This document shows, piece by piece, positions 32,794-43,136 of a stretch of 64,000 nucleotides of DNA. The stretch is from Lepidonotus clava (taxonomy: Eukaryota; Annelida; Polychaeta; Phyllodocida; Polynoidae): NCBI GenBank assembly GCA_936440205.1, contig OW387139.1:4034758-4098757 (forward strand). The letters are read 5' to 3'. How positions within the stretch are numbered: position 1 is the first letter of the stretch; the number at the start of each line of letters is the position of its first letter. The translations under genes and the position numbers were made by a program. A model generated the notes under the pieces. It was not told where the DNA came from, searched no databases, and saw only the letters and a list, made by a program, of their open reading frames with translations.

Positions 32794-33239
32794 TAGTAAC
32801 TGTATAGAGGTCATTTGGTAACTTTGGGTCGCTAGCTTAAATCCCTCAAAACCAATCAAGACCTCTATATTTTTTCATAATTTGAATAAATTCGGTGATC
32901 CTAAAATTTCATTTTTAAGATTTCATTTTGAACCAAAACCCAGAGTCAATGCAATGGGGGGGGGGGGGGCTGACCCACCTTATAAACATGAAAAATAAAA
33001 ACGCAACTTTTACACAAAATTTCCCCCTTTTGGTCTAGCGGAGGGAGGCAGTTGCCCCTTTTGCCCCCCCCCCCCGATCTGCCATTAAATTGTATACAGT
33101 CTATTAGACCAAGGCCAACAAAGGTTCTACACTGCTAGTGGTATTATTTAACCAATGTGAGTTAAACCATGACAAATGAATTAAGGAACAAATTAAGGAA
33201 AAAAATTTCCAATAGCACCCTCCCCATTTTCAAAACCCA
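32794..33239. other. Unassigned; possible decayed hAT-like MITE 32930-33085
   Basis: A G run near 32957 and CCCCCCGATCTGCCATT near 33072 resemble the ends of the hAT-like family but pair poorly. Nothing else was recognised. Confidence 0.3.
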
Positions 33240-33439
33240 CTGGTATGGAAGGGGACATATACACACTAAACATTATTACTGCTTTAACAAGTCAATCCTA
33301 TCTTTACACAAGACCTTATTCCCTTTGTCCGTTACGTGATTTACATACATCCATTCAAATAATGATGTCTAAAAATAAAACAGTGCCTCTCAGAGATTCT
33401 CGGAGAAATGAGATTCATAGGCTGTTCTTTAAGACCGAA

Positions 33440-34110
33440 TTACAATGATTCATAGTCACAAACGCTCGCAAACGAGACGTGGCCAAGGTGACCTTGAGGC
33501 CTGGATTTGCCGCGCGCTCTCCCTTAAATGGATTCCCGTTTAATATCAATTAATTCTGGTTTTATTCGCCTGTCTCTAATTCAATGATTCACAGGCCAGT
33601 TTACTTTAAACCAATTCTCCCTCCATTCTCTCATTGGTCAATTTCATCATGTTTTCAATCAATAGGATTAGGTTACGCAAAAAGACATGCATATTTTAAA
33701 TGGCCGCCTATTACATTAATTTCAGGTTATCATTTTTATCTTTATTTTCTGAGGACTCGTTTTTGGCTTGGCATTCTAACCGATAAAAGTGACCTAATTG
33801 TGACAAGTCAGGTATTAAGTTCAAAGATTTTTGTTTCTCCAAGTTTTAGATAATGAATTCCATTACCTGCTCGATATTTGCGTTTTATATACTACTTACA
33901 ATATGACTTTAGCACGATGTCGAGCAACCTTTAGCGATATAGTTACAGATGTAAGGATGATGCCTATAATTTTCTACTCGTGTTCACACTTTAAACCAAA
34001 AGAAAAGTACATTCTTGAATATTATTCAATTCCAGGGTTTAATAAGGAATAAAGAGTGCAGGGAAGGTATACTCGGCAGTAAATTAATCCCACTTTGAGA
34101 TTAAATCTTT
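33440..34110. promoter_or_regulatory. Candidate conserved non-coding block
   Basis: A single-copy, AT-balanced block is dense in factor-type sites: AATATCAATTAATTC, CTCATTGGTCAATTTC, GGTTACGCAA (PAR-bZIP/CEBP-like), ATGCATATTTTAAATGGCC and TTACATTAATTTCAGG. It contains no homopolymer, MITE end or tandem repeat. The sequence GCATATTTTAAATGGCCGCC at 33689-33708 is nearly repeated at 34847-34866. Conservation cannot be judged from one sequence. Confidence 0.35.
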
Positions 34111-34221
34111 CAAAGTGTTGTTTTTATCTACGTATACACTATGTATTATCCAGATGAAAAGCATTCATTTGATAATTTGATCAGCTGACTTTTTTTTGGG
34201 TCTCAGATAGTTATCTCATTA

Positions 34222-34258
34222 CCAATAGATGGCGCTCTAAAACTGCCCTCTGGTCACG
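34222..34258. promoter_or_regulatory. Opposed CTCF-like motifs with an E-box
   Basis: CCAATAGATGGCGCT on plus (34222-34236) has one mismatch to the CTCF core. TGACCAGAGGGCAGT on minus (about 34242-34256) faces it. GGTCACGTGTC, with a CACGTG E-box, overlaps the second motif's edge. Confidence 0.4.
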
Positions 34259-34307
34259 TGTCAGTATGATTTAGATTTTATCTATTGTGTTTCTTTTAAT
34301 TTAACTC

Positions 34308-34630
34308 CCCAGCCAGCTTGCAACGTAACAGCAATGTTTTTTAGTCAGTTTGTTACCTACTAAGATGGCACGTAACAATTACATTATTAATGGTGAGGTT
34401 GAAACCTCACCAAATCAGAATGTTATTATAACATTATTTTTTGGTAAGGTTAGGACAAAACCGAAACAGAACATTTAAAGAACATACTATTGGGTTGAAG
34501 AACGTAACCAGAATATTGTAATAACGTCACAGTGCTATATTATGGCAGTATGTTGGAGCGATGTAATTGGGAGTCATCAAAAGAATGTAACAAGAACCAA
34601 AACGTTATAATAATGTCACATCCTTGGCTG
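34308..34630 (+). mobile_element. CCCAGCCA-family MITE, reference copy
   Basis: It starts CCCAGCCAGCTTGCAACG and ends AATGTCACATCCTTGGCTG. Internal blocks are AGTCAGTTTGTTACCTAC, AAGATGGCACGTAACAATTA, GGTGAGGTTGAAACCTCACC and GGGAGTCATCAAAAGAATGT. TTATAATAA-type palindromes recur. It encodes nothing. It is used here as the uninterrupted comparison for the nested pair at 14370-15023. Confidence 0.75.
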
Positions 34631-35116
34631 ACAAATGATGGGTTGCTTTTCAATTGACCTTTGACCCTCTCACCTACTACCCCCCCCCCTCCCCCCATCC
34701 CCCCCCCCCCCCCTAATAGAGACTGATATTGTGATATTCTCCCCTCATTTGTGTCCGCCCCGCCCCACACCCCACCCTGTGTTAGTAATGCGCATGCGCA
34801 TGACCTCCCAATCAGAATCAAAACAAACAGGGCCGCCAGCAAACATGAATATTTAAAATGGCCGCCGTGTAACAACCTCGATAATAGGTGTATTGTGATG
34901 AAGTGAGTTGGGTGCAGACAGGGGGGTGCGATCATTACTCGAGCGCCCCTTTTTGATACTTTTGATCAATTAAAGCAACAATAGTATGACCACTGCGTTG
35001 TCGTGTTGTAAACTGAAGGTTTTTTTCGCTTGTTTTTTATGTCTCTAATCATAATAATGGACCATCTCATTATGATGCATACGTCTACAGATCAAGGTTA
35101 TACATTAGCTTTATAC
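34631..35116. other. Unassigned; C runs and an NRF1-type palindrome
   Basis: C runs lie at 34680-34713. TGCGCATGCGCA is at 34789-34800 and GAATATTTAAAATGGCCGCC at 34847-34866. The rest is AT-rich without recognised features. Confidence 0.4.
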
Positions 35117-35274
35117 AATTAGGAGGAAAAAGACTTTTCTCGGGCACTGGGTACCAGCCACAGGTTATTGGTGTACACTCTGGGCACTGGTGGCCAAGAA
35201 AGTTCCCGGCGTGCTACACTGATAACCTACTGCTGGTACCCAGTGGCCCAGAAAAGTATTTCTTCTCCTGATTA
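35117..35274. mobile_element. Foldback MITE with ~52-bp arms
   Basis: The left arm begins ATTAGGAGGAAAAAGACTTT and includes GGGCACTGGGTACCAGCC. The right arm, read inversely, begins AATCAGGAGAAGAAATACTT and includes GGGCCACTGGGTACCAGC. Arms of about 52 bp surround a ~50-bp loop containing GGGCACTGGTGGCCAAG. The single strand could fold into a long hairpin. No frame. Confidence 0.7.
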
Positions 35275-35539
35275 GATATGACAAAGGAGTATGATATAAA
35301 ACCTATGCAGGTCGTTTGAGGAAGGACGTTCATTTCATAGGAGTTAAGGGGGGTATTCACTTTATAAACATCACTATATTATAGCACATAGCATCTTGAC
35401 TTTAAAGCTTACACGTTAAACGCACAATATAGCAGATTATCAAGCAACGGTAGTGTGACAAAACACATCTTTATCCAAACAAGTCAGGTCAATACAACTA
35501 TATATTAACAGAAGTGGAAAAAGCATGATAACAGAACTA

Positions 35540-35868
35540 CACTGTTAAGAAGGTGTTTAGAAATTAAACATGTTTAGGGTCTAAACATGTTTAAAGCCTA
35601 AACACTTGTATTTTCTAAACATGTTTTGGATTACAGATGTTTATTATCTAAACACATGGGATCCCACATGTTTAAAACCTAAACATTAAACACCTAAACA
35701 TGTTGAATATCTAAACACTTGAACCTAAACATGTTTAATATCTAAACACTTGAACCACTTAAACATCATAAATTTCTAAACATGTTTAGGGTCTAAACAT
35801 GTTGTCAAACTGGTTACAACAAAGTGTTTAGGAAAGTGTTTAGGTTCTAAACACTTGTTTTTACAGTG
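35540..35868. mobile_element. CACTGT-ended MITE made of AAACATGTTT repeats
   Basis: It starts CACTGTTAAGAAGGTGTTTA. The inverse of its right end is CACTGTAAAAACAAGTGTTT. TA flanks both ends. The interior is about 20 variants of TCTAAACATGTTTAGG, which is palindromic and resembles two opposed forkhead sites (TAAACA). It is non-coding, and TA flanks suggest Tc1/mariner-type targeting. Confidence 0.75.
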
Positions 35869-36499
35869 TATATGACTATAGACCTTGTCTATATGACCAC
35901 GTGGCTATTAAATAAGTCAAGCAATTGTATATTCTACATGATAAACATTGTTCATTATGATATCATACACTTATTTTAGATAGATTATACAGAAAATACT
36001 TTTCAAGAGGTAAGTGAAATCCTGATATTGAGGTTATTAAATTGATCACCAATATGGCGCCCAGCCTATTTCTGGCTATTGTGATGTCATCTGCACAACG
36101 TCTATAAAAAGGAAAAAATAACTGTCATCCCTCTCTCCACATACATCCATGCCCCTACTGACCCTGAGGCAGCCTCCCCCCCCCCCACCCCCTCCCCGTC
36201 GAGCCCCCCTACTATCCACCAGTTCCTAGTCCACTACTAACCCCCCACCACCACCCCCAACCTCCGCCTGCCCCCCCATCAGGACGCTGTTGATCCATTA
36301 ATCAAATTAGTGGCCGGCCCTGGCTGGCAGAGGACAGCGACAGTTTTATCCGGCCGGCAGCGAACATCACTAGTCCATCTTTACATGAAACTTGAATGAC
36401 CCTGGCCTCGGCCGGTGGTCCGGGGGGAGAGAGGAGAGTGGCGAACGGCCCTAATGCCAGGCTCGTGAATAATGCTGGACCGGCCGTGTCCGCATTTAC
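35869..36499. other. Unassigned; C-rich tract 36170-36280
   Basis: Plain AT-rich sequence to about 36120 precedes a C-rich tract and mixed GC-rich sequence with CGGCCGG blocks. No exon was recognised. Confidence 0.4.
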
Positions 36500-37600
36500 T
36501 TAATTAAAGGGGGTGGGGTGTAGGGGGTAGGGGGTAGGGGGTAGGGGGTAGGGGGTAGGGGGTAGGGGGATTGTAGGGGGCAGGGTTGGGTTGCGTAGGA
36601 CACGGCAGGGAACAGCAGGATAGGGCAGGGGATAAGAGGGCATAGCAGGGTAGAAGAGGGGACAGTAGGGGACAGTAGGGGACACGAGAACAGGGCAGAG
36701 CAGGGCAGGACAGGGTGGGGGCGGTGAAGGGGGGCAGGGAGGATGGGGGCAGGGGATGGTAGGGTAGGATAGGTCAGGGTATGGGGTCAGAAGGGGATAG
36801 CAGGGGATAGGTTATGGGGGTACATTGGTAGGGTGGAGGATAGCAGGATAGGGCGGGGGTCATATCCGCATTTACGGGTAGGGGCAGGGTGGGGCGGGGT
36901 AGGGAAGAGGGAGGGGGAAGGGGGAAGGGGAGGGGGCGGTATGGTAGGATAGGGTAGGGCATTATAGGACAGGGCAGGGAACAGTAGGATATAGTAGGGG
37001 ATTGTAGACTAGGGTAAGGGCCATAGGATGGGGCAGGGGACAGTAACATAGGGCACGGAAAGCATGGGACTGTAGGACAGGGTAGGGTCAGTAGGATAGG
37101 GCAGAGTAGGGCAGGTACTTAATTAAAGGTGGATAGGGGCAGGGCAGGGGTGGTGTATGGGGATAGGGAGAGGAGATAGGGGGCAGGGGGTAGCAATGAA
37201 CAGCAGGGTAGGACAGGGGACAGCAGGGGACAATAGGGGACAGTAGGGTAGGATAAGGGACAGAGTAGGGTAGGGGGCAGTAAGATAGGGTAGGTAGGGC
37301 AGGGGATAGATGGGTTGGGCAAGGGACAGCAGGGTAGGACAGGGGACGGTAGGGCAGGGCAGGGGTTATGATATGGGGGCAGCAAGGTAGCTAGAGGAGA
37401 GTAGGGTATGGTAGGATAGGGGGCAGTAGGGTTGTGTAGGGTACTGTAGGTTAGGATAGGGGGCTGAAGGGTAGGGCAAGGTAGGGGACAGCAGAGAAGG
37501 TAAGGGTAGGGCACAGAAGGATATGATAGGGCAGGGCAGGGCAGGGCAGGGCAGGGCAGGGGAATGGGCAGAAGGGAGAGCAGGGGGAGGGCAATATGAT
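36500..37600. repeat. G-rich degenerate minisatellite (TAGGGGG / ACAGTAGGGG / GCAGG)
   Basis: It begins with about eight 7-bp TAGGGGG units at 36520-36573. It continues as irregular GGGGACAGTAGGG, GGGCAGGGC and GGATAGGGTAGG units to about 37600, ending in (GGGCA)n near 37533-37560. The plus strand is almost free of C runs. Tyrosine/proline-rich minus-strand frames of up to 131 codons are by-products. AATTAAAGG at 36500 and 37123 suggests a larger duplication. Confidence 0.85.
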
Positions 37601-37859
37601 TATGTAGAAAGTGTTAGTCGCCGGTCCATTGAGTTAAGCAGACGGCCAAATGAATATGCAAAGAACCACCACTCATTTAGAAGTTCACGTACTGGGTGAG
37701 GCTACAAATTTGGGCAATTTTCTACATTTCAAGAAAGTATATTTAAGTGTGTTATCAATGAAGAAAAGTAAGAATATCTATGCTTACAGTAATAACGTAT
37801 GCAATGGGTGTAAAGTACACTGCGTTAGCAATTAGTTACATACAAACGCAGTAGCTTTC
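37601..37859. other. Unassigned
   Basis: Short AT-rich stretch with no recognised feature. Confidence 0.4.
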
Positions 37860-38073
37860 AGGCTGTATTCCCCTAACCGATTTTGACCACTGGTAACTTG
37901 GCGATTTATTACTTTGAACAAGTAATATGGAAAAAGACTATACATCTTACATATTATTTGAAACGGATTCAAAACCCTATTCTAATGACGTATAATATGT
38001 CTATGATTATCCAATATTCCAACAGTCAATTTTTTATTATTACGGAGTAAAATCGGGAAGTGGAATCCAGCCT
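37860..38073. mobile_element. Harbinger-like MITE (ATTCCACTAGGCGA type)
   Basis: The left end is AGGCTGTATTCCCCTAACCG. The inverse of the right end is AGGCTGGATTCCACTTCCCG. Flanks are TTC and TTA, so the 3-bp duplication is imperfect. It is 214 bp and shares AATGGAAT/ATTCAAAA-type interior blocks with 40764-40970. Confidence 0.65.
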
Positions 38074-39340
38074 TTAAGCATATCTACTCTGCAGTAACTC
38101 CACACCTCAGTCTATAAGTATGCGGTGAGCAGTTCAGAGCACACATGAGCAGTTTGTTAGAGCAGCTCACACGGGCTCGGCTCATTACAACGGGCAAACA
38201 CAACACGTATGGCCATTACATCTCGATGCACTGCCACACGCCGACAGCCAATACAATCATCAATAATTTTATTACTCCACACCAGCGTCGGCAGCACCAC
38301 ACTGCCCAACCAACCCCCCTGAGAGGCACCGCCACCCCCGCGGAGGGCCAGCAAGTGGAGAACGGGGAAAGGGTGGGCGGTTGTTGTCAACCTGCCAGTA
38401 ACAGCGCAGTGGTGCAACCGACCCCGAGCGGGACGGAGACGAGCCGTGCATACTGATTACCCACCTACAACATACGGCTACCAAAATGACACACATTATT
38501 CACGTTACTCACCTTTCCCGCCCCGTGGAACAGCCCGAACGCCATGGCTTGAATCGTGGCAGGGATTGGCAGCTGCCGGTTCTGGATGCTAATGGTGGTA
38601 GTGGTTGTGGCTCTGCGATGAGCCCGGAGAGGGCGATTGATCTACAGGCGTGCGTACGCAGGGGTGGTCCACCACTTGTTGTTGACGGCAGCTGTTCCTG
38701 GTGCCTCGGGGCTCAGAACAGGGGTGAAAGCGAGGGATGCCTCTGTTCGTTACTCCGGATCCCTCCAATGGGGAGCTGGGTGCTTTGATGAGGTCCAGCA
38801 GCACTCCGTGTGCTGTATCGGGTTTGCCGTCAACTCCCTCTCATGTAAACCCCTGGTCGTAGTCCTGGGAGGGCTGATGATAGTAGTATTGGGAAATGGG
38901 GGCTGCGTTAAGGACCGGTATCACCCTCCGTCCCTGCTGAAGGCTTACATGACTGCCCGATGTGGCGGGCAGAGCAGTGCAGGTGGGTGGGCAGTGCGGC
39001 TTGTGACCGCAGCGAGCAATGATGAGCGGGTGGCAGTGGTGGGTCGGGGGTAGAGACGAGAGCTCATTAAGCCAGACCCCTGCTTACCCGCCACTCAGAG
39101 TGAGCGCTCCAGCCACTCAGCAGCCACACACCTCCTCCTCCCAATTGCTCCTGTCAGACCACTCGTAAGCCCGCCTGCTGTCGATCGAACTGCTCAGAGC
39201 TGCTCGGAGCTGCTCGGGGATGCTCACAGATGCTCAGGCTCAATTGGTGTCACCCCGGATGCTCTCTGGTCTCTCTAGCAGGAGCAGGAACAAGCTGCTG
39301 ATCACAGGGGGACCAGGAGAGCGAATGAGTGAGTGAGAGC
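38074..39340. other. CpG-rich stretch without a recognised exon
   Basis: Dense CpG and GCTCAGAGCTGCTCGGAGCT-type short repeats (about 39190-39235) are present. The 138-codon plus frame at 38637-39053 is not low-complexity, but has no recognisable domain and no clear splice or start support. The stretch may be a promoter or 5'-region of an unseen gene. Confidence 0.35.
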
Positions 39341-39629
39341 GAAGGCGAGCGGTCGAGAGGGAGCCGGAGAGGGGGAGGGGAATTAACTGTATCAATCAGA
39401 AGCCGAGGGAGTGGGAGGGGGTGTCGGAGTCCTTATCCAAACAAGGCAGGGCCAATGCAGCCCCTGGCTTTCCATCTGTGTGTGTCTGTTCTGTTTGGGG
39501 GAGGGAGGGTGGCACTGGTAGGTGTGTGGGGGGGGGGAGGGGGTGGCAGGAGTTTTGGTGTGAGCGGTTGAATTTGTCAGGCGGGTGTGAGGTGTGTGTT
39601 GGGGGGGGGGGGGGGGTCTGTTGAGGATC

Positions 39630-39885
39630 GTTGGTGCTGTCTGCGCATGCGCCGTGTGTGCCTCCCGTAGCCCGCCGACACCTTCCCCTGTTAGTGCCAG
39701 AAGAGAGTGTGTGCTGGGCAGGGGAGAGGTGGAGGAGAGAGGGGAAGGGTGGGGAAGAGGGGGAGAGGGGGAGGAGGGAAAATGGCGCCAAAACACACAG
39801 TGGCGGCGAGCAACAGCCAATCAACAGAGAGCACCGCAAAGATCAAGCTGAAGGGGGGAGGGGGTGGAGGAGGGGGGGGGGGAGT
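39630..39885 (+). promoter_or_regulatory. Promoter-like patch with NRF1, E2F and CCAAT sites
   Basis: CTGCGCATGCGCC (39641-39653), AATGGCGCCAAAA (E2F-type, about 39780-39792) and AGCCAATCA (CCAAT, about 39814) lie in order. The ATG inside the E2F site opens MAPKHTVAASNSQSTESTAK, running into a glycine-coding G run, with a possible donor GAGTAAGA near 39883. A first exon here is conceivable but unproven. Confidence 0.4.
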
Positions 39886-39943
39886 AAGAGGGGGTAGGGG
39901 GAGAGGGACCATTAAGGCTCCATCAGAGTGGTGACGGGGGAGC

Positions 39944-39958
39944 CCGGTAGGGGGCGTG
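39944..39958 (+). promoter_or_regulatory. CTCF-like motif
   Basis: CCGGTAGGGGGCGTG has one mismatch to the CTCF core. It is an isolated site. Confidence 0.35.
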
Positions 39959-40003
39959 GGCTGTTGCTACTGCCCTAAGGGGACTATGGGAGACCCTGTC
40001 GGC

Positions 40004-40110
40004 TCAGTGAGTAGGGCACTGCACCGCCGGTACACAGGTCTCTAGTGCAGTTCCAATGCAAGAAAAAGCCTTAGATTTTAGGGGACGTAGGTCAAGTCGC
40101 TTATCCATGT
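40004..40110 (+). repeat. tRNA-like SINE head
   Basis: GTCGGCTCAGTGAGTAGGGC is a good A-box region. GCAGTTCCAATGCAAG about 45 bp later is a weak B box. GGTCAAGTCGCTTA downstream resembles the post-tRNA body of many invertebrate SINEs. No tail was identified. Confidence 0.55.
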
Positions 40111-40763
40111 TGGTCGTTTGAATATCATGTTACGAGGCAGATCTAGACATTTCCAAAAGGGAAAGGGCGCCCTAGTAGACACAGCCCGTTGCCCCCTCTC
40201 CTAACCCCTAATCACACATACCTAAATCCACCACCGTTGCTGGGGATATAGATCTCGAAGGGTGATGGCATTATTTTCATAATAATTTAACTACAGACCT
40301 AAGCTACAACATCGACGTATTTCATGTACTTGTATAGAACTAAGATATGTTATTTGTAGACACAAATGATATAGACTGTGAGTATAGCTTACCCTAGCTT
40401 ATATGATGTTCGATACGATAACAAATTAAAATTCAATAATAAACGTACTGGCTGCCAGGATGAACTAAGGTTATTAACCTCCTGCGATTACGTATAAGAT
40501 TTATATGATGTACATATATTTATCTATTGCAGTCTATTCCATCTACCCATGGCAATATTGTGTAACTTACCATCATTAAAGAATTATTGACCTTACTGTG
40601 ATGTAGTCAACGTAATGCTATAGGAAACGTACTTTCCAATTCGCCACCTCTAAAACCTATGCTTAAATTTCCCCCTAACATCAATATGTCTGTCCCAGTT
40701 TGCCAGCCCTGTTCGCAGTTTTGCCTAGTACCCCCCCCCCCCCCCCACGTGTCCTTCACCTAA
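40111..40763. other. Unassigned AT-rich sequence with a poly-C run
   Basis: Plain AT-rich sequence with a C run at about 40731-40746 immediately before the MITE. No gene was recognised. Confidence 0.4.
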
Positions 40764-40970
40764 AGCCTATATTCCACTAGGCGATTTTAACTATAGAAGA
40801 TATAGTAATTTCTAAAATTGGAAATATCATAGAAACCCATGCATGTAACATACCGTTTGAAAGAGAATTCAAAATCTTTTCTAATTACATATACCATGTG
40901 TGTATTTAGCCCAAATTTTTACTTGCTATTTTCCAAATCGGGAGTAAAATCGGCTAGTGGAATACAGGCT
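40764..40970. mobile_element. Harbinger-like MITE with exact TAA target duplication
   Basis: The left end is AGCCTATATTCCACTAGGCG and the inverse of the right end is AGCCTGTATTCCACTAGCCG. TAA flanks both sides (40761-40763 and 40971-40973). It is 207 bp and non-coding, a close relative of 37860-38073. Confidence 0.75.
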
Positions 40971-41041
40971 TAATACAATCAGTGCCGGTCGCGCCTCAGT
41001 GCACACACCTCCCCTGATCGCACGAGTGATCGGATCATAAA

Positions 41042-41104
41042 ATGGCGGGAAATAGTCACCCGAAATGGCGGGAAATAGTCACCCGAAATGGCGGGAAATA
41101 GTCG
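41042..41104 (+). promoter_or_regulatory. Three E2F-type sites in a 23-bp triplication
   Basis: ATGGCGGGAAATAGTC is repeated at 41042, 41065 and 41088. Each copy includes GGCGGGAAA (41044, 41067, 41090), the classic E2F motif. The triplication sits at the start of a CpG-rich stretch. Confidence 0.6.
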
Positions 41105-42700
41105 GCCGTCATCCCACTGCTGCCACTACCAGGACCAGCAGCTCGCCCCGCCTGTACCAGCTACAATCGATATGCCCAGCGAGTCGTTAATCTTAAGTAC
41201 AATATTGATTATTTACTAACTGCTGAAATGCTGGCAGTTTGTGGACTGAAGGGGGCGTTGTTGGAGCCTGCCTCGGTGTGTTTGACGATGGAGGAATATC
41301 TCACAAAGCCCGTATTGCCTACGGGATTTTTACGACGGAGGAGTATGGCGGCTTCCACTGAACCCGGAGGAGTCTATTGCGAAAGGCAGCAACCCGTGGG
41401 GACCAGTGATGGCGGGCCGGCCGGTGTATATTATTCATCGGGTTATTTTAAGGCACGCTGGAGAAGGGATCCTCATGTGGCATAGAAGACAGCGGGCTCT
41501 CCCAGCGCTGATCTTCGACTCCCCACCCTCCACGTACCCCACCCACTCCTCATCGGCCTCCTCCTCCTCCTCCTCCAGCCGACTCGCCCCAATCGAGCGG
41601 TCTCAGGAGGGCTCCACAGAAGGAGCTTAAGATGCGAGACAAGAGGGTAGGGAGGCCGGCCCCGACAGCGGCACTTGATTGATGGGAGGGCTGATATGAT
41701 AGTGTGTGGAGCCGCACCCTCTGCCGCCTAGACGCCGGCCCGCCCCTCTAGCTCCTTACATGCCGCTTCACGCCTCCGCGGCTTGTAAATGTCCCCGGGC
41801 CCACCCCAGACAGTTTCACCCCCAACGCCCCCCATGACACAGGGACCACCCACCCACCCTCCACTCACAGCCGAGTCTACCCATCATAGACTGCGGCAGC
41901 GCTGCCTGCACGCCGGGTTCCAGCGTACCGGAAGAGGCCGATAGTACATTATAATGCCCCCTTTTTGTTGGGTCCAAGGCATAGGCCGGTGTTTGATATG
42001 CAAATCTAGCTACATCCCATTCCACACCAGTAGCTTGTTGCCGCTGCTGCTGCTCCTGCGTTCCTGCCATTTGCTGCGGCACTGCCTGTAGCTGCCATGA
42101 CAGCAGTCCGGCAGCCAATCAGCAGCTGCCCTCTGATTGGCCACACAAGCGTCAAGGGGGTGTGGCCAAGGAGACATGGCTGCAAACCAATTGCCTCTGG
42201 CCTCGCCTCTCTGATTTGAAGGCAGGCCCTGTGGGTGTGGGAAATATTGCCTATATTCTGATTATTTATCCCCATCGCGCGTAATCTTCGTAGATCAGGA
42301 GACTGCCGGGCCCCATGTCGGACCCACCCCCTCCCCCCCCCCCCCAGGACAGCCACTGGCCCCAGCCGCTGAAATTGCGTGCGCAGCTAAGGCAACAGTA
42401 AATAAATAGATTACCTTATCGCCTCGCTCACCTGATGTGAATGTGCAGCCGAGCGGCTAGATCAACCCTCCCACCCCCGCCCTCCCCACACTCCCAAGCA
42501 ATCCCGTACTCCCAGCAGCTAACACACCCGCAGCCACCACTAGTGGTGCCGCCAAGCGGCCATAATGAGAACCTTGGCTACAGGCCCCGTTAAGCACCGA
42601 GACGTGTGTACTGGCAGGCCGGATGGGCTGCAACAGGACGCGACCTGATTTCAGCCTCCTCGGAGAGGGCGATATACCTTGGTTTTCACTGATGCAGGGG
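41105..42700. other. Broad CpG-rich region, no recognised exon
   Basis: CpG-rich, GC-balanced sequence. Plus-strand frames at 41228-41485 and 41406-41630 and minus-strand frames at 41816-42356 have no recognisable domains. A TCCTCC run and a CAGCAG-like minus-strand glutamine patch (about 42035-42090) are composition features. CpG-island-type sequence near an unseen gene is possible. Confidence 0.35.
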
Positions 42701-43105
42701 CTTATAATCAAAACACGCAATGGAGGGCTTCCATTGACCCATTCTTATATTAGATTCAATGGAAAAAATTACAACAGAAAACAAACAATGTTTAATCAAA
42801 ACATAGAAACATGAGTGTCTTTTCCCACCCCCAGAATATCATGTTTTGTCTTTATGTACGTTTTTTATGCATATATATATATATATAATGAAATATACAA
42901 ATATATAATGATATATTATTACATATTACATATATCTATATATAAACACATATATACACATATACATACATATATTCACATACATGTAGTGTAAACGAGG
43001 TTTGCTGGGGTGACAGTTTGGTAGGCCTGAGGGGAGGGAGCAGGGGATGAGTGGTGGGAGTGTAGTGGAGGGGGGGAGAGTGAGGTCCCTAGTGGGGGGT
43101 GAAGC

Positions 43106-43107
<2 letters not shown>
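42701..43107. repeat. AT-rich stretch with TATA microsatellite
   Basis: TATATA and TACATATA runs at about 42868-42985, then G-rich sequence up to the poly-T that ends the LINE. Confidence 0.6.

Positions 43108-43136
<29 letters not shown>

Noticed and set aside
36774-37514. Proline/tyrosine-rich minus-strand frames
   Set aside because: They are translations of the G-rich minisatellite with no independent coding signal.
38637-39053. 138-codon plus-strand frame in CpG-rich sequence
   Set aside because: It is not low-complexity, but there is no domain, start support or splice support. Kept only as an unassigned CpG-rich region.
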